64,000 nucleotides of DNA from Kiritimatiellaeota bacterium B1221 (GCA_029269125.1 JARHXX010000021.1:1-64000), one strand, 5' to 3'; counted from the first letter of the stretch, positions 46,469-55,619 are shown. The notes: generated by a model not told the origin, from the sequence alone. A program made the numbers and translations.

Positions 46469-46998
46469 GATGACAATTCAGTTTGTTCAGTTTCCTGTTC
46501 AGTACATTTTCTCTCGATGCATAGACGAAGGCGTTTCCGCAGGCGGCTGGTCAACATTTTGACGGATTCAACCGAGCGGTTTAAGTGCTTGGCAATGCAT
46601 TGATGGGATTGGCGCCTGGCGTAGCGCCGATGCAACACGTCACGGTGATGCTCTTGCAACTCCTGTATGCAGGCGTTGAGGGCGGTTTCCCGATCCGATT
46701 CTACAGTAAGCGGCATAATCGTCTCCCAAGTGGCGGCCAGTTTTTCCATAAGCTCCGGGCTGAAGGGAAGCGGATCTTTTCCCCGGGCCCGACAGTGGCG
46801 GAGAGCGCGAATGCGGGCGATACTGCGGACCCAGGCGCCGAAGTTGGATCCTGGCTGAAATTGATCTTTCAGTCGAAGGGCATCAATACAGGTCTCCTGA
46901 AAAAGATCATCGGCCACGGAGCGGTCACCGGTCAATGCGGTCAAGAAGCCAACTAAATTCCGTCGTTCCTGCATGAGGTTTCGGGTTACTTCATCCAT
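46465..46998 (-). CDS. ECF RNA polymerase sigma factor
   Basis: A 177-residue sigma-70 family protein of the extracytoplasmic function group. Region 2 is seen in LTGDRSVADDLFQETCIDAL and the core-binding WVRSIARIRALRH, region 4 in QELQEHHRDVLHRRYARRQS with the helix-turn-helix HQCIAKHLNRSVESVKMLTS. The sequence type is close to the group widespread in Planctomycetes and Verrucomicrobia. The stop overlaps the start of the giant FecR-like gene by 4 bp, the usual coupling of a sigma factor and its inhibitor. Upstream (46999-47290) is about 290 bp without a convincing gene; promoter elements are not clear there. Confidence 0.93.
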   Translation of the reverse strand: MDEVTRNLMQERRNLVGFLTALTGDRSVADDLFQETCIDALRLKDQFQPGSNFGAWVRSIARIRALRHCRARGKDPLPFSPELMEKLAATWETIMPLTVESDRETALNACIQELQEHHRDVLHRRYARRQSHQCIAKHLNRSVESVKMLTSRLRKRLRLCIERKCTEQETEQTELSS

Positions 46999-47290
46999 AA
47001 AATTCCCAATTTTCAGTCGAAAAATACAAGTTCATATCACCTAACCGCATAAAAGTTGAAAAGGTAACATGAAAGAATGAAAAAAATACCTGCGCGACCC
47101 AAACCTCTTGGAGCTTTCGAGGTGAAAGTTATGGGTGGGGGAGCAGGGGGTGGCATGAATGGGAGATTTTTCCATGCGGTTTTGCTCAGAAGATGAAAGC
47201 TTCATGAGGGAGCACGGATCACCTATTCTCGGTTGTTGGCGATTCACAAAGAAGCTTGTGCCACTCGATATGTGTTGTTAAAGACGCCGC

Positions 47291-47947
47291 ATGGAACAAA
47301 GGACATTGATAATCGGTGATGTGCACGGCTGTTACAAAGAGCTGAAAAAGCTTTTAAAAAAGGTAAAAGCCGATCCGGAAAAGGACAGGATTCTGTTTAT
47401 TGGCGACTTGATCAATAAAGGGCCGGACTCCCGTAAAGTTTGGGAAATATTCAAGGAATACCATGGCACCTCTATCATGGGCAATCATGAGCTTTCGCTG
47501 TTGGAACTCGCCCAGGGGAAGCTGCATAAACACAGCAAGTATTTTGATGCCTTGCGTAAAAATTTCGGCAGTAAATTTGATGAATTTGTGGCGGATGTCA
47601 GCCAGTTTCCTTTGTGGTACGAAGATCATGAACTGATGCTGGTGCACGGCGGCCTGGTGCCGGGGCTGCATCCGGATCAGACGGATCCCTGGCATCTGGT
47701 GACCATCCGGACCTGGGACGGGGAGGGGCATGACCTCAAAAGTGAATCCAATCCGCCCTGGTTTGATCTTTATGAGGGGGATGATCTGGTGGTGTTCGGT
47801 CACTGGGCGGCCCTGGGCGGTTTGGATCGTCCCAAAGTAATTGGTCTGGATACGGGTTGTGTGTACGGGGGGGACCTCACCTGCCTGATTTTGCCGGAAC
47901 GAAAACTGGTTAAAGTATCCGCCCTCAAAAAATATGCACAAATCTAA
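47291..47947 (+). CDS. metallophosphoesterase, PrpA/ApaH-like
   Basis: A 218-residue calcineurin-type phosphatase. The metal-binding motifs are all visible: GDVHGCYKEL, GDLINKGPDS, GNHELSLLEL, VHGGLVPG and FGHWA. The short length fits the bacterial serine/threonine protein phosphatases and diadenosine tetraphosphatases. The substrate cannot be told apart from sequence. No signal peptide, so cytoplasmic. It starts 51 bp before the SLC13 permease gene and could share its transcript. Confidence 0.9.
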   Translation: MEQRTLIIGDVHGCYKELKKLLKKVKADPEKDRILFIGDLINKGPDSRKVWEIFKEYHGTSIMGNHELSLLELAQGKLHKHSKYFDALRKNFGSKFDEFVADVSQFPLWYEDHELMLVHGGLVPGLHPDQTDPWHLVTIRTWDGEGHDLKSESNPPWFDLYEGDDLVVFGHWAALGGLDRPKVIGLDTGCVYGGDLTCLILPERKLVKVSALKKYAQI

Positions 47948-47998
47948 ATCCCATTTCGGTTTTAAGATGGAGCGATCCTGCTTTCCGGTACAGGCAGC

Positions 47999-49789
47999 AT
48001 GATGGCATTTCTGGAAGGGTTTAGCCCGGATGCCTGGCTGGCCATTGCCGTGGTGACATGCACTTTTTTGGCCGTGGTGTTCACCCGCCTGCCTACGGAT
48101 GTGGTGTTTATGGGGGGATTGGCGGTGCTGGTTTTAACCGGGGTGTTGAATGTGGAACAGGCTTTGGCCGGTTTCAGTTCCCCGGCGGTGGTGACGGTGG
48201 GACTGTTGTATATCGTGGTGGCGGGGGTTCAGGAAACCGGAGGGCTGAATTGGATTTCCACCCATATTTTAGGGCAACCGAAAAGTTATCGGCGGGCGCA
48301 GATCCGCTTGACCAGTCCGGTGGTTCTGTTGAGTGCATTTTTAAACAACACCCCGGTGGTGGCGCTGTTTATTCCCACAGTGATGGAATGGTGCCGCCGG
48401 ATCAATGTGCAGCCCTCCAAGCTGTTGATTCCCCTCAGTTACGCCTCAATTTTCGGGGGACTCTGCACCCTGATCGGAACCAGTACAAATTTGGTGGTGA
48501 ATGGGCTTTGGCAACTCCGCTATGGGGAAACCGCAAGCTTGGGGATGTTTGAAATCGCCAAAATTGGCGTGCCGTGCGCCTTGCTGGGGTTGGCATATCT
48601 TTTGATTTTTTACCGACGGTTGCCCGACCGCCGGGCGTTTACCGAAGTCATCCAGAATCCCCGGGAATACACCCTGGAAATGCGAATCGCAGCGGACAGT
48701 CCTTTGATTGCGAAGACCATTGAAGAGGCCGGGCTTCGCAATCTGGCCGGGGTCTATGTCGCGGAATTACTGCGGGGGGAACAAGTGCTTTCCGCGGTTT
48801 CCCCCAAAGAAATCCTCCAAGCCGAGGACCGCCTGTTGTTTGTCGGAAATGTGGAATCCATCCAGTCGGTGTACAGCCAGAAAGGGTTGGCACCCGCTTC
48901 GGAACAGATTTTTAAGCTGGAAGGCCCGCGCCATCACCGCTGTCTGGTGGAAACGGTGGTTTCGGATACCTGTCCGCTGGTGGGACGTTCCATACGGGAA
49001 GGGCGCTTCCGTCAGCACTACAATGCGGTGGTGATTGCAGTAGCGCGGAATGGAAGCCGGGTGGACGGCCGGATCGGGGATATTGTTTTGAAGGCGGGAG
49101 ACACCTTGTTGGTGGAATCCCATGCCGGATTTCTCTCCCGCCAAAAAGATTCCCGGGACTTTTATTTAATCAGTACGGTAGAGGGATCCACGCCCCCCCG
49201 CACCGAGAAAGCACCCTGGGCCTTTACCATTCTGGGGCTGATGGTGTTTCTGGCCGCCGGCGGGTGGTTCAGTATGTTGAAAGCCTCTATGCTGGCAACC
49301 ATCCTGATGCTGGTCAGTGGATGCTGCAACCCGGCCAAGGCGCGCCGGCATGTTGAGTGGCATGTGCTGTTGACCATTGCCGCGGCCCTGGGTTTGGGCG
49401 TGGCACTGGAAAGCAGTGGGGCCGCCTCAACCTTGGCCAATGGATTGTTGGCTCTGGCGGGCGGCAAAGCCTGGCTGACGCTTTTACTGGTCTATTTACT
49501 TACGGCGGTCAGTACGGAGTTGATGACCAATAATGCGGCCGCGGCTTTGGTGTTTCCCATTGCCATGAATTCCGCCGATCATCTCGGGGCCAGTCCTTTG
49601 CCATTCGTTTTTGCTATGATGATTGCGGCCTCCGCAAGTTTTATGACCCCCATCGGGTATCAAACCAATCTGATGGTCTACGGACCCGGCGGATATCGTT
49701 TCGGAGATTTTGCGCGGATCGGGTTTCCGCTGGCGCTGCTGTTTTGCGGCTTAAGTATGCTGTTGATCCCGATTTTCTGGCCCTTCTGA
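47999..49789 (+). CDS. SLC13/CitT-type permease with two RCK_C domains
   Basis: A 596-residue membrane protein. Two bundles of helices (about residues 5-200 and 400-595) enclose two cytoplasmic TrkA-C (RCK_C) domains (about 215-300 and 310-390), as in YbiR-like transporters of bacteria. The SLC13 signatures SAFLNNTPVVALFIP and TELMTNNAAAALVFP are the paired Asn-rich loops of the family that bind sodium and anion. Substrates in relatives are sulfate or dicarboxylates. It converges on parB with no gap between the stop codons. Confidence 0.92.
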   Translation: MMAFLEGFSPDAWLAIAVVTCTFLAVVFTRLPTDVVFMGGLAVLVLTGVLNVEQALAGFSSPAVVTVGLLYIVVAGVQETGGLNWISTHILGQPKSYRRAQIRLTSPVVLLSAFLNNTPVVALFIPTVMEWCRRINVQPSKLLIPLSYASIFGGLCTLIGTSTNLVVNGLWQLRYGETASLGMFEIAKIGVPCALLGLAYLLIFYRRLPDRRAFTEVIQNPREYTLEMRIAADSPLIAKTIEEAGLRNLAGVYVAELLRGEQVLSAVSPKEILQAEDRLLFVGNVESIQSVYSQKGLAPASEQIFKLEGPRHHRCLVETVVSDTCPLVGRSIREGRFRQHYNAVVIAVARNGSRVDGRIGDIVLKAGDTLLVESHAGFLSRQKDSRDFYLISTVEGSTPPRTEKAPWAFTILGLMVFLAAGGWFSMLKASMLATILMLVSGCCNPAKARRHVEWHVLLTIAAALGLGVALESSGAASTLANGLLALAGGKAWLTLLLVYLLTAVSTELMTNNAAAALVFPIAMNSADHLGASPLPFVFAMMIAASASFMTPIGYQTNLMVYGPGGYRFGDFARIGFPLALLFCGLSMLLIPIFWPF

Positions 49790-50797
49790 TTAGAAGGTGT
49801 CGCTTAAACCCAATAAATCGAGCAAACGGTCCAAATCATCGTTTGAATAAATATCAATCTCGATTTTTCCGCGTTGTTTTTTTCCGTTGGCCAAGCTTTT
49901 ACTGGGGGTTAAACGGACACTGGTCCCAAATTTCTGATGTAATTTGTCGGTGAGCAGTTGCACATGGTCTGCCGGAATATCTTCTCTCGAATTTTGGTTT
50001 GCTTTGGGTTTGGGGGGATTCAGTCGGCTTTTCACCTGACGCTCAATTTCCCGCACACTCCAATTTTCTTTAACGGCTTGTTTGGCGAGGAGTTCCTGTT
50101 CCTCCTGCAGTTCGAGAGATAATAAAACTTTGGCGTGGCCGGTGCTGAGCCGCCCATCCGAAATCATGGTTTTCACCACCGGACCTAAGGCCAGCAGACG
50201 CAAGGCATTGGCGACGGTGGCGCGACCTTTACCTACCCGTTTGGCAATCGCCTCCTGGGTGAGGGCAAATTCGTCAGCCAGACGTTGGTAGCCTTCGGCT
50301 TCTTCGATAATGTTCAGATCTTTCCGCTGGAGATTTTCCACCAGGGCAATTTCCAACGCTTCCAAATCGGTGAGCTCGCGCAGGATGACCGGCACCTTTT
50401 TAAGCCCGGCCCGTTGAGCCGCTCGAAACCGCCGTTCTCCGGCGATCAGCTGATAGCCGGAACCGTCCTCTTTGCGCTGGCGAACCAACAGGGGACTCAG
50501 AATGCCCATCTCACTTATGGATTGAGTCAGCTCTTCCAGAGCTTCCTCTTCAAAGCGTTCACGGGGTTGATAGGGGTTGGCGGTGATCAGGTGGACCGCG
50601 ACTTCCAGGGGGCCTGCTTTCTCAGAAGAGGGCTGAGGCGTCGGAGCACTTGCCGGAGCGGATGTTTTTGGGGGCACGGCTTTTTTCTTGGCCGGAGCGG
50701 CAGGTGTCCGGGGAGCAGGGGCTTTTTGTTCCGTGCTGGTTCCTTTCTGCATCAACGCATCCAAGCCGCGTCCTAACCCTTTTTTCTTTGTAGCCAT
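49790..50797 (-). CDS. parB: chromosome partitioning protein ParB
   Basis: A 335-residue ParB. The N-terminal GLGRGLDALM motif (for ParA contact) is followed by a long Ala/Pro/Lys-rich linker (about 20-58), the CTPase domain with NPYQPRERF and GERRFRAAQ, the DNA-binding helix-turn-helix (LTQEAIAKRVGKGRATVANAL) and the C-terminal dimerisation domain (IEIDIYSNDDLDRLLDLLG). It binds parS near the origin and loads SMC. The usual parA partner does not stand next to it; upstream is a divergent transcriptional regulator. I see no perfect parS (TGTTTCACGTGAAACA) in the window. Confidence 0.95.
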   Translation of the reverse strand: MATKKKGLGRGLDALMQKGTSTEQKAPAPRTPAAPAKKKAVPPKTSAPASAPTPQPSSEKAGPLEVAVHLITANPYQPRERFEEEALEELTQSISEMGILSPLLVRQRKEDGSGYQLIAGERRFRAAQRAGLKKVPVILRELTDLEALEIALVENLQRKDLNIIEEAEGYQRLADEFALTQEAIAKRVGKGRATVANALRLLALGPVVKTMISDGRLSTGHAKVLLSLELQEEQELLAKQAVKENWSVREIERQVKSRLNPPKPKANQNSREDIPADHVQLLTDKLHQKFGTSVRLTPSKSLANGKKQRGKIEIDIYSNDDLDRLLDLLGLSDTF

Positions 50798-50897
50798 ATC
50801 AATTCTTCCTTAAAAATGTTGTCGCCCACTGGCGGTTTTTTCCTGTCTACCCAATTTCTCACAATAGACAATCTCTGTTTGGATGCTGTTTTTCCGT

Positions 50898-50925
50898 TTG
50901 CAATCCCGTTAAACTTGTTTATATT
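50898..50925 (+). promoter_or_regulatory. candidate promoter of the ArsR-methyltransferase/ahcY operon
   Basis: TTGCAA (50898-50903) and TATATT (50920-50925) are spaced by 16 bp. A start about 7 bp later leaves a short leader with GGAA before the ATG at 50945. A direct repeat CGTTTAT/TGTTTAT around the -10 could be an operator. Confidence 0.5.
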
Positions 50926-50944
50926 CGTTTATCCGGAAATACAG

Positions 50945-51886
50945 ATGGAAGCAGCACCCCCTAACTTAAATTTATTTAAAGCACTCAGTGATGAGTGCCG
51001 TTTACGCATTTTACGGGCCGTTTCGCAAGCGGAATTGTCCGTGGCTGAACTGGTTCGGGTCCTGGGCATGCCCCAATCGACGGTCAGTCGGCATCTCAAG
51101 CCCTTGCGCGAATGTGGATTGTTGGAAACCCGACGCAATGGCACTTCGGTTTTTTATCACCGTGGACCCGCATTTTCCGACTCCGATTTGCATCAGGTAA
51201 TTGATCGCAGCTTGTCTCAGATTCCGGGTGCGAATGAAGACAAAGCCTCGGTTCGCCTGATTTTGGATGAGCGGATTTCCCGCAACCGGGACTTTTTTGA
51301 TGATTTAGCCGGACGTTATGGGTCACTCACCGAGCCCGGTGGGGGCTGGTCAGCGGTGGCCGCGGCCCTGGCCATTGGATTTACAGGGTGCAAAGTGGCG
51401 GATGTGGGGGCAGGTGAAGGGGCCTTGACTTTGCAGTTGGCCCGCTTTTGCGAGCAGGTGATTGCGGTGGATCTCTCCCCGCGCATGCTCATGACCCTGC
51501 GGAATATTGCGGATGAGGCCGGGTTGGGGGAGCGGGTGATGACCCTGGAAGGGGATCTGGAAAAACTTCCGATCGATGATGGGGAGATGGATGTGGTGTT
51601 CATCAGTCAAGCTTTACATCATGCCGCCCAGCCACAAGCGGCCATTCGGGAGGCGGCCCGTTGCCTTTGTCCCGGAGGACGGTTGGTGGTGCTGGATTTA
51701 GTCGCCCATGAACAGGAGTGGGTGCGTGAACAGTACGCCGATCTCTGGTTGGGGTTTGAGCCAGGGGAACTGGAAAGCTATTTTGAAAAGGCCGGACTGA
51801 CTTGTGGTAAAGGTGCACAATTGCCCGGTGCCACGCCGGACCTACCCGTTTTATTAATGACAGCAGTTAAAAATCAAAGAACCTGA
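50945..51886 (+). CDS. ArsR-family regulator fused to SAM-dependent methyltransferase, SahR-like
   Basis: A 313-residue fusion. The N-terminal winged helix-turn-helix (about residues 8-90) has FKALSDECRLRILRAVS and the recognition helix QSTVSRHLKPLRECGL. The C-terminal class I methyltransferase-like domain (about 135-300) has motif I VADVGAGEGALTL and motif post I VIAVDLSPRML, so it can probably bind SAM or SAH. It stands 12 bp before ahcY. ArsR-methyltransferase fusions beside ahcY or methionine genes include SahR-type regulators that respond to SAH, so the methyltransferase domain may be a sensor. The ATG at 50945 begins the family sequence. Confidence 0.88.
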   Translation: MEAAPPNLNLFKALSDECRLRILRAVSQAELSVAELVRVLGMPQSTVSRHLKPLRECGLLETRRNGTSVFYHRGPAFSDSDLHQVIDRSLSQIPGANEDKASVRLILDERISRNRDFFDDLAGRYGSLTEPGGGWSAVAAALAIGFTGCKVADVGAGEGALTLQLARFCEQVIAVDLSPRMLMTLRNIADEAGLGERVMTLEGDLEKLPIDDGEMDVVFISQALHHAAQPQAAIREAARCLCPGGRLVVLDLVAHEQEWVREQYADLWLGFEPGELESYFEKAGLTCGKGAQLPGATPDLPVLLMTAVKNQRT

Positions 51887-51898
51887 AGGACTGAAACT

Positions 51899-53314
51899 AT
51901 GACCGATACCCTCGAAAAGAAAACCGATTATATCATTAAAGATATCTCACTGGCGGCCTACGGACGCAAAGAAATGGAATTGTCTGAAAACGAAATGCCC
52001 GGATTAATGGCGCTTCGTGAGCAGTACGGAAAAAGTCAGCCCCTGAAAGGTGCCCGCATCGCCGGTTCTCTGCACATGACCATTCAGACCGCCATGCTGA
52101 TCGAAACCCTGCAAGTGTTAGGCGCCGAAGTGCGCTGGGCCAGTTGCAATATTTATTCCACTCAGGACGAAGCGGCGGCTGCGATTGCCGCCACCGGCAC
52201 CCCGGTGTTTGCGGTCAAAGGCGAAACCCTGGAAGAATACTGGGAATACACCGACAAAATTTTGGACTGGGGGGATGACGTTTATCCCAACATGATTTTG
52301 GACGACGGAGGCGATGCCACCTTGTTTGTACATCTCGGTGCCAAAGCTGAAAAAGATATCACCGTGTTGGATGTCGAACCCGAAAGTGAAGAGGAAGCAG
52401 TGCTCTACGCCCAGTTGCGTAAAGCCGTGGCAAAAAACCCCGGACGTTTCGCCAAACTGGCGGCTTCCATTAAGGGTGTTTCTGAAGAAACCACCACTGG
52501 TGTACACCGCCTGTATCAGATGCATGCCAAAGGCGAACTGCTGTTCCCCGCGTTTAATGTGAACGATGCGGTGACCAAATCCAAATTCGACAATAAATAC
52601 GGATGCCGCCACTCACTTCCCGACGGCATTTGCCGGGCCACCGATATTCTGATGGGCGGAAAAGTTGCCGTGGTCGCCGGATACGGCGATGTGGGTAAAG
52701 GCTGTGCCGAAGCCCTGCGCGGACAAGGTGCCCGGGTGATCGTGACTGAAATCGATCCGATTTGTGCCTTGCAGGCGGTGATGGATGGTTACGAAGTGAC
52801 CACCATGGCTGACGCTTGTGAAGAAGGGGACATCTTTGTGACCACGACGGGCTGCTGTGATGTGATCACCGAAGAACACATGCTGCAAATGCGTGAGGGC
52901 GCGGTGGTGTGTAACATCGGACACTTCGATAGCGAAATTCAGGTTTCCGCGATGAAGAAATATGAGTGGAACAACATCAAAGCGCAGGTGGACCAGATTA
53001 CCTTGCCCAGCGGCAACAAGATTGTTTTGTTGGCCGAAGGTCGCCTGATGAACCTGGGCTGTGCCACCGGCCATCCCAGTTTCGTGATGTCCAACAGTTT
53101 TACCAATCAGGTATTGGCGCAGATCGAGTTGTACCAGGATACCGAAAAATATCCGGTGGGACTGTACGTGCTGCCCAAACACCTTGACGAAGAAGTGGCG
53201 AGACTGCATCTGCCGCGTCTGGGCGTGAAGCTCGACAGCTTGAGCGAGAAACAGGCGAAGTACTTGGGTCTGCCCCAGGAAGGCCCCTACAAGCCGGATC
53301 ATTACCGCTACTAA
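51899..53314 (+). CDS. ahcY: adenosylhomocysteinase
   Basis: A 471-residue S-adenosylhomocysteine hydrolase with the normal bacterial length. Visible motifs: [48 protein letters not shown] with the catalytic Lys/Asp, the NAD loop [25 protein letters not shown] and the C-terminal PDHYRY. It splits SAH into adenosine and homocysteine, relieving product inhibition of methyltransferases. It shares a transcript with the ArsR-methyltransferase and is followed by a strong terminator. Confidence 0.98.
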   Translation: MTDTLEKKTDYIIKDISLAAYGRKEMELSENEMPGLMALREQYGKSQPLKGARIAGSLHMTIQTAMLIETLQVLGAEVRWASCNIYSTQDEAAAAIAATGTPVFAVKGETLEEYWEYTDKILDWGDDVYPNMILDDGGDATLFVHLGAKAEKDITVLDVEPESEEEAVLYAQLRKAVAKNPGRFAKLAASIKGVSEETTTGVHRLYQMHAKGELLFPAFNVNDAVTKSKFDNKYGCRHSLPDGICRATDILMGGKVAVVAGYGDVGKGCAEALRGQGARVIVTEIDPICALQAVMDGYEVTTMADACEEGDIFVTTTGCCDVITEEHMLQMREGAVVCNIGHFDSEIQVSAMKKYEWNNIKAQVDQITLPSGNKIVLLAEGRLMNLGCATGHPSFVMSNSFTNQVLAQIELYQDTEKYPVGLYVLPKHLDEEVARLHLPRLGVKLDSLSEKQAKYLGLPQEGPYKPDHYRY

Positions 53315-53350
53315 AAATTATCGCGGTGAGGTTTTACCTCGCAAAAAGCC

Positions 53351-53386
53351 AAAGCCACGGAAGTTTTCTTCCGTGGCTTTTTATTT
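53351..53386 (+). terminator. rho-independent terminator after ahcY
   Basis: AAAGCCACGGAAG and CTTCCGTGGCTTT form a 13-bp perfect stem with a TTTT loop, followed by a T-rich tail. Confidence 0.92.
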
Positions 53387-53593
53387 TGAGATTTTTAAAA
53401 ATAGGGGCTTCATCTTCAAAAAGAATGGGGGTGTATCGACATCGGTTTTTCCGGACAAAAGGGATAGATCTCTCGACCTTTGTGCTCCAACATTTTATGC
53501 TTTTTTTTGAGCACTCGTCATCTTCTTTTCGCATGCATGTTCCTTAGCAATTTTCTGCTGTGCGCGGAATTCTGTTGGCCCATTGAAGCTACA

Positions 53594-53938
53594 ACTAGGA
53601 AAAACGGGGAGCCATTACTCGCTCAATTGGAGAGTAGGGAGGGCTCCAGGGTGCTTGGAGGTCAGCAAAATCGGGATCACAACGAACGCATGGCCGAAAA
53701 GCTCTTGAAAACGTCCTTGGAAAGTTTACAAATCCGCGAAGAAGATTTGCTGGCAATGAAAGCAAACCAAGTGGAGAAGCAGGCTCTTGCTTGGTTATTG
53801 AAATCAAATACAACCGTCACTGGTGTTTGGCTGGCAGATCGTTTGAAGCTTGGGCATTCGAGCAATGTTTCCCGATCCTTGCGGGTGGATCGAGAATTCA
53901 AAAAATTAAAACAAAAAATGACGAAATGCAAAGCCTGA
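53594..53938 (+). pseudogene. remnant of a REP-associated tyrosine transposase (C-terminal part)
   Basis: About 110 residues are recognisable as the C-terminal helical part of RAYT (Y1 transposase) proteins of Verrucomicrobia-type genomes: RDHNERMAEKLLKTSLESLQ, ALAWLLKSNTTVTGVWLADR, GHSSNVSRSLRVDREFKKLK. The N-terminal catalytic domain with the HUH motif and Tyr is absent; before the recognisable part lies unrelated sequence. The stop codon is inside a REP-like repeat (53912-53992), as expected since REP elements accompany such genes. It is inactive. Confidence 0.7.
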
Positions 53939-53992
53939 CCCCTTCATCCTTCATCAAAAAATGACGAAATGCAAAGCCTGACCCCTTCATCC
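53912..53992 (+). repeat. REP-like element, two tandem copies with a 43-bp period
   Basis: The 38-bp sequence starting CAAAAAATGACGAAATGCAA and ending GACCCCTTCATCC occurs at 53912-53949 and again at 53955-53992, without mismatch. An inverted copy of its core stands at 59134-59161. The transposase stop codon lies inside the first copy. Confidence 0.9.
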
Positions 53993-54053
53993 CTTCAGTT
54001 CTAAGCGGATTAGAAACCATTGTGTATTCCATTTCGATTGCGGGGGGACGGAG

Positions 54054-54407
54054 GCTGCCATAATTGCGGCGCCGAGTCTTACCTTGAATGGTGGGAGTTC
54101 GATAGGGGCGGCCACCACGACTTGGGATTTGGGATCAAGTCAGGCCACTGTCGGTGGCTTTGATGTCACACAAACTACTTATGTTTACCAGTGGGATTTA
54201 AGTGGGTTTGGGAGTGCGATCACTTCGTTTGATGTCCAGTTTCAAACCGGTGCGCATGCACAAACTTATGCGATGCAATTAGATCAAGGGGATACATACG
54301 CAATGGCTTCGCCCACCGCGATTCCGGAACCATCTACATTGATTCTCCTTTCCATCGCGATGGGAGGGATATTCTTAAATCAGCGTTTGCGCTCTCGAAA
54401 CAAGTAA
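54054..54407 (+). pseudogene. 5'-truncated PEP-CTERM protein gene
   Basis: The open frame encodes about 115 residues ending in a full PEP-CTERM signal: AIPEPSTLILL, hydrophobic helix, and the basic end NQRLRSRNK. It begins inside the mature part (AAIIAAPSLTLNGGSS...) with no signal peptide, and the only starts are a TTG at 54084. Just upstream stand the REP-like repeats. The likely story is that insertion or deletion at the REP site removed the 5' end. A short hairpin (TTCAGGG-CC-TCCCTGAA, 54419-54436) follows the stop, without a good T-tract. Confidence 0.65.
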
Positions 54408-54541
54408 GAGATTTCCCTTCAGGGCCTCCCTGAATCTCATGGGCACTTTCCAGCGGTTTTCGTTGGTAAGTGTCTTTTTTTGTACAGGAAAAGAAACTGA
54501 GACTTCCTCGTGAAGGAGAGCAAGTATGGGCCGTGATCACT

Positions 54542-54618
54542 CCGTAAAATTACGGTGTAGAGATACGTATATTCCTAAAAAAAGTTTTTTTGATTAACTG
54601 GGGGCAATGCTGTTTAAT
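54542..54618 (+). promoter_or_regulatory. candidate promoter and inverted repeat before the PLP/FAD cassette
   Basis: TTGATT (54590-54595) and TTTAAT (54613-54618) are spaced by 17 bp. A perfect palindrome CCGTAAAATTACGG lies at 54542-54555, 34 bp before the -35 box, where an activator could bind. A Shine-Dalgarno AGGA precedes the GTG at 54639. Confidence 0.5.
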
Positions 54619-54638
54619 AATAAAAAATAGGAAAAATT

Positions 54639-55619
54639 GTGAAACCATCTCTTCAACATCCCCTCATTAAAAATAATATACTCAGCACTGTGGGTCACAC
54701 GCCCCTTATTTCTTTATCTCGGTTGTTTCCAGAGGTTGAGGTAGATCTCTTCGGTAAATTCGAATCGTTGAATCCTGCGGGTAGTATCAAAGACCGCACG
54801 GCCCTGCAGCTCATCTCCCATGCGATGGAAACAGGGGAGCTTCAACAAGGAGACACCGTCATTGAATCCAGTTCGGGCAATATGGCAATCGGATTGGCGC
54901 AGGCCTGCATCTTTAATCACTTGAAGCTCATTGTGGTTGTTGATCCGAATATTAATTTATCAACGGTTAAAATATTGAAGGCTTACGGTGCCCGAATTGA
55001 ACAGGTGTCGGAACCGGCTGAAGAGGGGGGCTATCTTGAAGCGCGCCTTCAGCGTGTTCACGCTTTGTTGGAAGAGACTGAAAATAGTTTTTGGCCTAAT
55101 CAGTATAAAAATCCTCAGAATCCAATCGCCCATTATCAGACCATGCACGAAATCAGTATGGCCCTGCATGGGCAGTTGGATTATCTGTTTGTGGCCACCA
55201 GCACCTGCGGTACGCTCATGGGCTGTGCAGAATATATAAAAGAACATGCTTTGCCCACCAAACTGGTGGCCGTGGATGCGGTAGGAAGCGTGATCTTTGG
55301 CGGTGAGCCTAAAAAAAGATTACTTCAGGGTCACGGTGCGGGGAAGCCTTCTCAGTTTCTTGATAAATCCGTGGTGCATGATGTGATAAAAGTGGATGAT
55401 AAGGAATGTGTGGAGGGCTGCCGGGAATTGTTGAATCGCGAAGCGATGTTTTGTGGTGGGTCCAGTGGTGGGGTGGTGAGTGCATGTAAAAAATATTTGC
55501 CTTCCCTGCCAAAAGGATCTCGTTGTGCGTTGTTGTTAGGTGACCGTGGAGAGCGATACTTAGATACGATTTACAATCCGGAATGGGTTGCCAAACACAT
55601 AACCTGTCAGCCCTCATGA
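54639..55619 (+). CDS. PLP-dependent cysteine synthase-family enzyme, SbnA-like
   Basis: A 326-residue fold-type II PLP enzyme. The cofactor lysine is Lys51 in NPAGSIKDR, the phosphate loop follows in SSSGNMAIGLAQA, and the Gly-rich loop is near VATSTCGTLMG. The C-terminal part (GHGAGKPSQFLDKSVVHDV) is closer to SbnA-type enzymes, which join an amino acid to a serine derivative to make precursors of 2,3-diaminopropionate, than to housekeeping CysK. It starts with GTG after AGGA and a promoter-like sequence, and its stop overlaps the next gene by 4 bp. The reaction is inferred. It is the first gene of a three-gene cassette that lies between REP-like elements. Confidence 0.85.
   Translation: MKPSLQHPLIKNNILSTVGHTPLISLSRLFPEVEVDLFGKFESLNPAGSIKDRTALQLISHAMETGELQQGDTVIESSSGNMAIGLAQACIFNHLKLIVVVDPNINLSTVKILKAYGARIEQVSEPAEEGGYLEARLQRVHALLEETENSFWPNQYKNPQNPIAHYQTMHEISMALHGQLDYLFVATSTCGTLMGCAEYIKEHALPTKLVAVDAVGSVIFGGEPKKRLLQGHGAGKPSQFLDKSVVHDVIKVDDKECVEGCRELLNREAMFCGGSSGGVVSACKKYLPSLPKGSRCALLLGDRGERYLDTIYNPEWVAKHITCQPS

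Noticed and set aside
47041-47247. 68-residue minus-strand open frame upstream of the ECF sigma gene
   Set aside because: No ribosome binding site, no domain, and composition unlike the neighbouring genes.
51887-51898. SAH riboswitch before ahcY
   Set aside because: Only 12 bp separate ahcY from the regulator gene and no such fold is visible upstream of the operon.
52118-53302. two antisense open frames opposite ahcY
   Set aside because: ahcY is fully conserved on the other strand and the antisense frames have no recognisable domain.
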